From Actinomadura sp. WMMA1423 (GTDB taxonomy: Bacteria > Actinomycetota > Actinomycetes > Streptosporangiales > Streptosporangiaceae), in assembly GCF_006547145.1 (NCBI RefSeq), contig NZ_CP041244.1:1860001-1924000 (forward strand): a stretch of DNA of 64,000 nucleotides, written 5' to 3'. The first letter of the stretch is position 1; each line of letters begins with the position of its first letter. Both the position numbers and the translations under genes were made by a program. This document shows positions 61,675 to 64,000 of this stretch, one piece after another. The notes beneath the pieces are model-generated. The model worked only from the letters and a program-made list of their open reading frames with translations, was not told the DNA's origin and ran no database searches.

Positions 61675-62390
61675 TTCACGGCCTCCAGGGCCTCCTGGAG
61701 CGTGAACGCCTCCGCGTACAGCGCCTTGCCGACGATCGCGCCCTCCACGCCGGCCGGGACGAGCCCGGCCAGCGCGCGCAGGTCGTCCAGCGACGAGACG
61801 CCGCCGGAGGCGATGACGGGCTTGTCGGTCCGCGAGCAGACCTCGCGCAGCAGGCCGGTGTTGGGGCCGCGGAGCGTCCCGTCCTTGGTGACGTCGGTGA
61901 CCACGTACCGGGGGCAGCCGTCGTCCTCCAGGCGCGCGAGGACCTCCCACAGGTCGCCGCCCTCGCGCGTCCACCCGCGCGCGGCCAGCGTGGTGCCCCG
62001 CACGTCCAGCCCGACCGCGATCCGCTCGCCGTGCGAGGCGATGATCTTGCGGCACCAGGCCGGGTCCTCCAGGGCGGCGGTGCCGATGTTCACGCGGGCG
62101 CACCCGGTGGCGAGGGCCGCCTCCAGCGACGCGTCGTCGCGGATGCCGCCCGACAGCTCCACCTTCACGTCCAGCTTCCCGGTCACCTCGGCGAGCAGCT
62201 CCCGGTTGGACCCGCGTCCGAACGCCGCGTCGAGGTCCACCAGATGGATCCACTCCGCGCCCGCCTCCTGCCAGGCGAGGGCCGCCTCCAGCGGCGCGCC
62301 GTAGGAGGTCTCGGTGCCGGCCTCGCCCTGCACCAGCCGGACGGCCCGGCCGTCGGCGACGTCGACGGCGGGAAGGAGCGTCAAAGTCAT
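61671..62390 (-). CDS. priA: bifunctional HisA/TrpF isomerase (PriA type)
   Basis: In actinobacteria this enzyme isomerises both ProFAR (histidine) and phosphoribosylanthranilate (tryptophan), replacing TrpF. The 239-residue barrel begins [20 protein letters not shown], with the two catalytic Asp in LLPAVDVA and [16 protein letters not shown], and phosphate sites [10 protein letters not shown] and VIASGGVSS. PriA-type assignment rests on the phylum and on the absence of trpF beside trpC/B/A here. It lies between hisH and hisF; the gap to hisH is 51 bp, but its stop overlaps hisF. Confidence 0.93.
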
Positions 62391-62441
62391 GCGGAAACCC
62401 TATCGAGGCGGTGGGGACGGATGCTCGGACGGGACGGATGC

Positions 62442-63077
62442 TCAGGCCAGGGTGGCGAGCCAGTTGCGCAGCAGCTGCGCGCCGGCGTCGCCGGACTTCT
62501 CCGGGTGGAACTGGGTGGCGCACAGCGGGCCGTTCTCGACGGCGGCGACGAAGCGGTCGCCGTGCTCGGCCCAGGTGACCAGCGGCGCCGGGATGGTGCC
62601 GGACGGGTCGGACTCCAGGTCCCAGCTGCGGGCCGCGTAGGAGTGGACGAAGTAGAACCGCTCGCCGCGCAGCCCCTCGAAGAGCGCGGAGCCTTCGGGG
62701 GCGTCGACGGTGTTCCAGCCCATGTGCGGGACGACCGGGGCGTTCAGGCGGTCGACCGTGCCGGGCCACTCGTCGCAGCCCTCGGTGGTGACGCCGTGCT
62801 CGATGCCCTTGGAGAACAGGATCTGCATGCCGACGCAGATGCCGAGGACGGGGCGCCCGCCCGCGAGGCGGCGTCCGATGATCTGGTCGCCGTGCACCGA
62901 GCGCAGACCCGCCATGCAGGCGGCGAACGCGCCGACGCCGGGGACGACCAGGCCGTCGGCGGCGAGCGCGGCGTCCCGGTCGGCGGTGACGGTCACCTCC
63001 GCGCCGGCGCGGGCGACGGCCCGCTCGGCCGAGCGCAGGTTCCCCGACCCGTAGTCCAGGATGACGATCTTCTTCAC
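62442..63077 (-). CDS. hisH: imidazole glycerol phosphate synthase, glutaminase subunit
   Basis: HisH supplies ammonia from glutamine to HisF. The 211-residue class I amidotransferase starts [16 protein letters not shown], with nucleophile Cys in [12 protein letters not shown] and the His/Glu pair in [14 protein letters not shown]; the [10 protein letters not shown] segment is typical of HisH. I chose GTG 63077 because it overlaps the upstream small gene's stop in the GTGA pattern used elsewhere in this operon; GTG 63083 would add two residues. Confidence 0.96.
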   Translation of the reverse strand: MKKIVILDYGSGNLRSAERAVARAGAEVTVTADRDAALAADGLVVPGVGAFAACMAGLRSVHGDQIIGRRLAGGRPVLGICVGMQILFSKGIEHGVTTEGCDEWPGTVDRLNAPVVPHMGWNTVDAPEGSALFEGLRGERFYFVHSYAARSWDLESDPSGTIPAPLVTWAEHGDRFVAAVENGPLCATQFHPEKSGDAGAQLLRNWLATLA

Positions 63078-63244
63078 GACCACATCACTCCCCCGGCGAA
63101 CGCCAGCCCGGCCAGCACCAGCAGGAGCAGCGCGGCGACCTTGAGGCCCTGCTTCACGAAGCTGTACACGCCGGCCAGCAGGAACACCGCGACCGCGAAG
63201 ATCGCGACGGTGCCGTAGGTGAGGTGCAGGCCACCGATCTCCAC
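63074..63244 (-). CDS. 56-residue two-helix membrane protein between hisB and hisH
   Basis: This small gene begins with GTG two bases past the hisB stop and ends overlapping hisH by four bases, so it is embedded in the his operon. The product has a short polar start ([11 protein letters not shown]), a helix [18 protein letters not shown], a basic turn KQGLK, and a second helix [21 protein letters not shown] short membrane protein at this place is also found in Streptomyces his operons, to my recollection. Its function is unknown; it could be a HisH/HisB-associated anchor or simply a co-transcribed membrane peptide. Confidence 0.8.
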   Translation of the reverse strand: MEIGGLHLTYGTVAIFAVAVFLLAGVYSFVKQGLKVAALLLLVLAGLAFAGGVMWS

Positions 63245-63246
63245 GG

Positions 63247-63840
63247 CTACAGGGCCCCCTTGGTCGAGGGGATGCCGTGCACCTTCGGGTCGAACGCCAC
63301 GGCGTCGCGCAGGGCGCGGGCGAGCGCCTTGAACTGCGCCTCGACGATGTGGTGGGCGTTGCGCCCGTAGGGGACGTGGACGTGCAGGGCGACCTGCGCG
63401 TTCGACACGAACGACTCGAGGATGTGCCGGGTCATCGTGGTGTCGTACTCGGGGCCGATCATCGGCGCCATGCCGTCCGGCTCCACGTGCACGAGGTAGG
63501 GGCGCCCGGAGACGTCCACGGTGACCTGGGCGAGCGCCTCGTCGAGCGGGATGGAGGCGTCGGCGAAGCGGCGGATCCCGGCCTTGTCGCCGAGCGCCTC
63601 GCGGAACGCCGCGCCGAGCGCGATCGCGGTGTCCTCGATGGTGTGGTGGCTGTCGATGTGCAGGTCGCCGGTGGTCTTGACGGTCAGGTCGAACGACCCG
63701 TGCTTGCCGAGCTGCGCCAGCATGTGGTCGAAGAACCCCACGCCGGTCGCGACGTCGACCTGCCCGGTGCCGTCGAGGTCGATCTCGACGAGGACCTGGG
63801 TCTCCTTGGTCCCGCGCTCGACTCGTCCCTTGCGCGTCAC
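63247..63840 (-). CDS. hisB: imidazoleglycerol-phosphate dehydratase
   Basis: HisB removes water from imidazole glycerol phosphate using a di-manganese centre. The 197-residue monofunctional enzyme has the metal-binding motifs [40 protein letters not shown] and [14 protein letters not shown]. It begins with GTG at 63840, overlapping the hisC stop (GTGA), and is followed two bases later by the small membrane protein gene. Confidence 0.98.
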   Translation of the reverse strand: MTRKGRVERGTKETQVLVEIDLDGTGQVDVATGVGFFDHMLAQLGKHGSFDLTVKTTGDLHIDSHHTIEDTAIALGAAFREALGDKAGIRRFADASIPLDEALAQVTVDVSGRPYLVHVEPDGMAPMIGPEYDTTMTRHILESFVSNAQVALHVHVPYGRNAHHIVEAQFKALARALRDAVAFDPKVHGIPSTKGAL

Positions 63841-64000
63841 AGACTCTCCTCACTGTTCCCGGCGTCGCTGTTTCCGGTGTTGCGGGTGTTGGCGTCACTG
63901 TTTCCGGGGCCGCCGTCGGCGGGGGCGGCCGCTCGCGCCTGCCGGAGCGCGGTGCGGAAGGCGGCCATCTCCGCGGGGGTGCCGACGCTGACCCGCAGCC
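63837..64000 (-). CDS. hisC: histidinol-phosphate aminotransferase, C-terminal end (5' part outside window)
   Basis: The last 53 codons are visible. [18 protein letters not shown] is the standard C-terminus of HisC (LR-x-x-VGTP-E), which transaminates imidazole acetol phosphate. The family normally ends soon after; here about 30 more residues follow, Ala-rich and then low complexity with repeated GNSDA-like units ([20 protein letters not shown] in part). The stop overlaps the hisB start by four bases. The catalytic part is beyond the window. Confidence 0.88.
   Translation of the reverse strand, partial: LRVSVGTPAEMAAFRTALRQARAAAPADGGPGNSDANTRNTGNSDAGNSEESL

Overview
The window is high-GC DNA (roughly 70% G+C by eye) with many GTG and TTG starts and tight GTGA/ATGA gene overlaps. 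It carries genes typical of Actinomycetota: PdtaR, a PriA-type HisA, the tryptophan-associated TIGR02234 membrane protein, TIGR03085, DUF6069 and a WD40 protein ending in a familiar actinomycete tail. Gene order (coaE-rpsA-polA-liv operon-pdtaR-pyk ... lgt-trpABC ... hisFAHB) matches the housekeeping neighbourhood known from Streptomyces and Mycobacterium. A Thermomonosporaceae-like organism such as Actinomadura is a guess only. Nearly everything is chromosomal core; there is no insertion sequence, phage or CRISPR array.

Layout. 1-11.4 kb: WD40 C-terminus, coaE, an acetyltransferase, a membrane endonuclease/exonuclease/phosphatase protein, ribosomal protein S1, a polysaccharide deacetylase, then 1.3 kb of strongly strand-asymmetric non-coding DNA ending in a structured repeat beside polA. 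11.4-18.7 kb: thioesterase, a lipoprotein with a structured leader, the livKHMGF branched-chain amino-acid transporter, pdtaR. 18.8-22 kb: a tRNA with a leucine CAA anticodon but a short variable loop, an HTH-LAGLIDADG protein, pyruvate kinase, a DJ-1/PfpI protein. 22-27 kb: accessory regulators and enzymes. 27-33 kb: gltD-gltB. 33.5-40.3 kb: envelope genes (two related membrane-anchored proteins, a VIT1-like transporter, Lgt with a long acidic tail, two DsbA-like proteins plus VKOR). 40.4-45.2 kb: trpA, trpB, trpC, DUF2752, a response regulator, TIGR02234. 45.2-46.1 kb: a tandem repeat array, a second copy of the structured repeat, and a cold-shock gene. 46.4-60.9 kb: accessory genes (heterodimeric ABC exporter, HEAT protein, lipoproteins, nucleosidase-like protein, acyl-CoA dehydrogenase pair, CocE-like hydrolase, ATP-grasp protein). 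60.9-64 kb: hisF, priA, hisH, a small membrane protein, hisB and the end of hisC.

Functional themes. Amino-acid metabolism dominates: glutamate synthase feeds nitrogen to tryptophan and histidine synthesis, PriA should serve both pathways (no trpF is seen), and livKHMGF imports branched-chain amino acids. trpE and hisI, which often sit between hisF and the TIGR02234 gene in actinobacteria, are absent from that interval, which instead holds about 15 kb of other genes. A second theme is envelope and disulfide chemistry.

The strongest unexplained signal is a repeat of about 150 bp placed directly 3' of polA (8531-8675) and just past the cspA terminator (45728-45876). Its two copies differ at paired positions in two stems so that pairing is kept, and they fold on paper into a three-way junction followed by a GGGCC/GGCCC hairpin. 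Partial copies lie at about 2185-2275 and 8411-8467, and the hairpin core recurs in a tandem array at 45395-45667.
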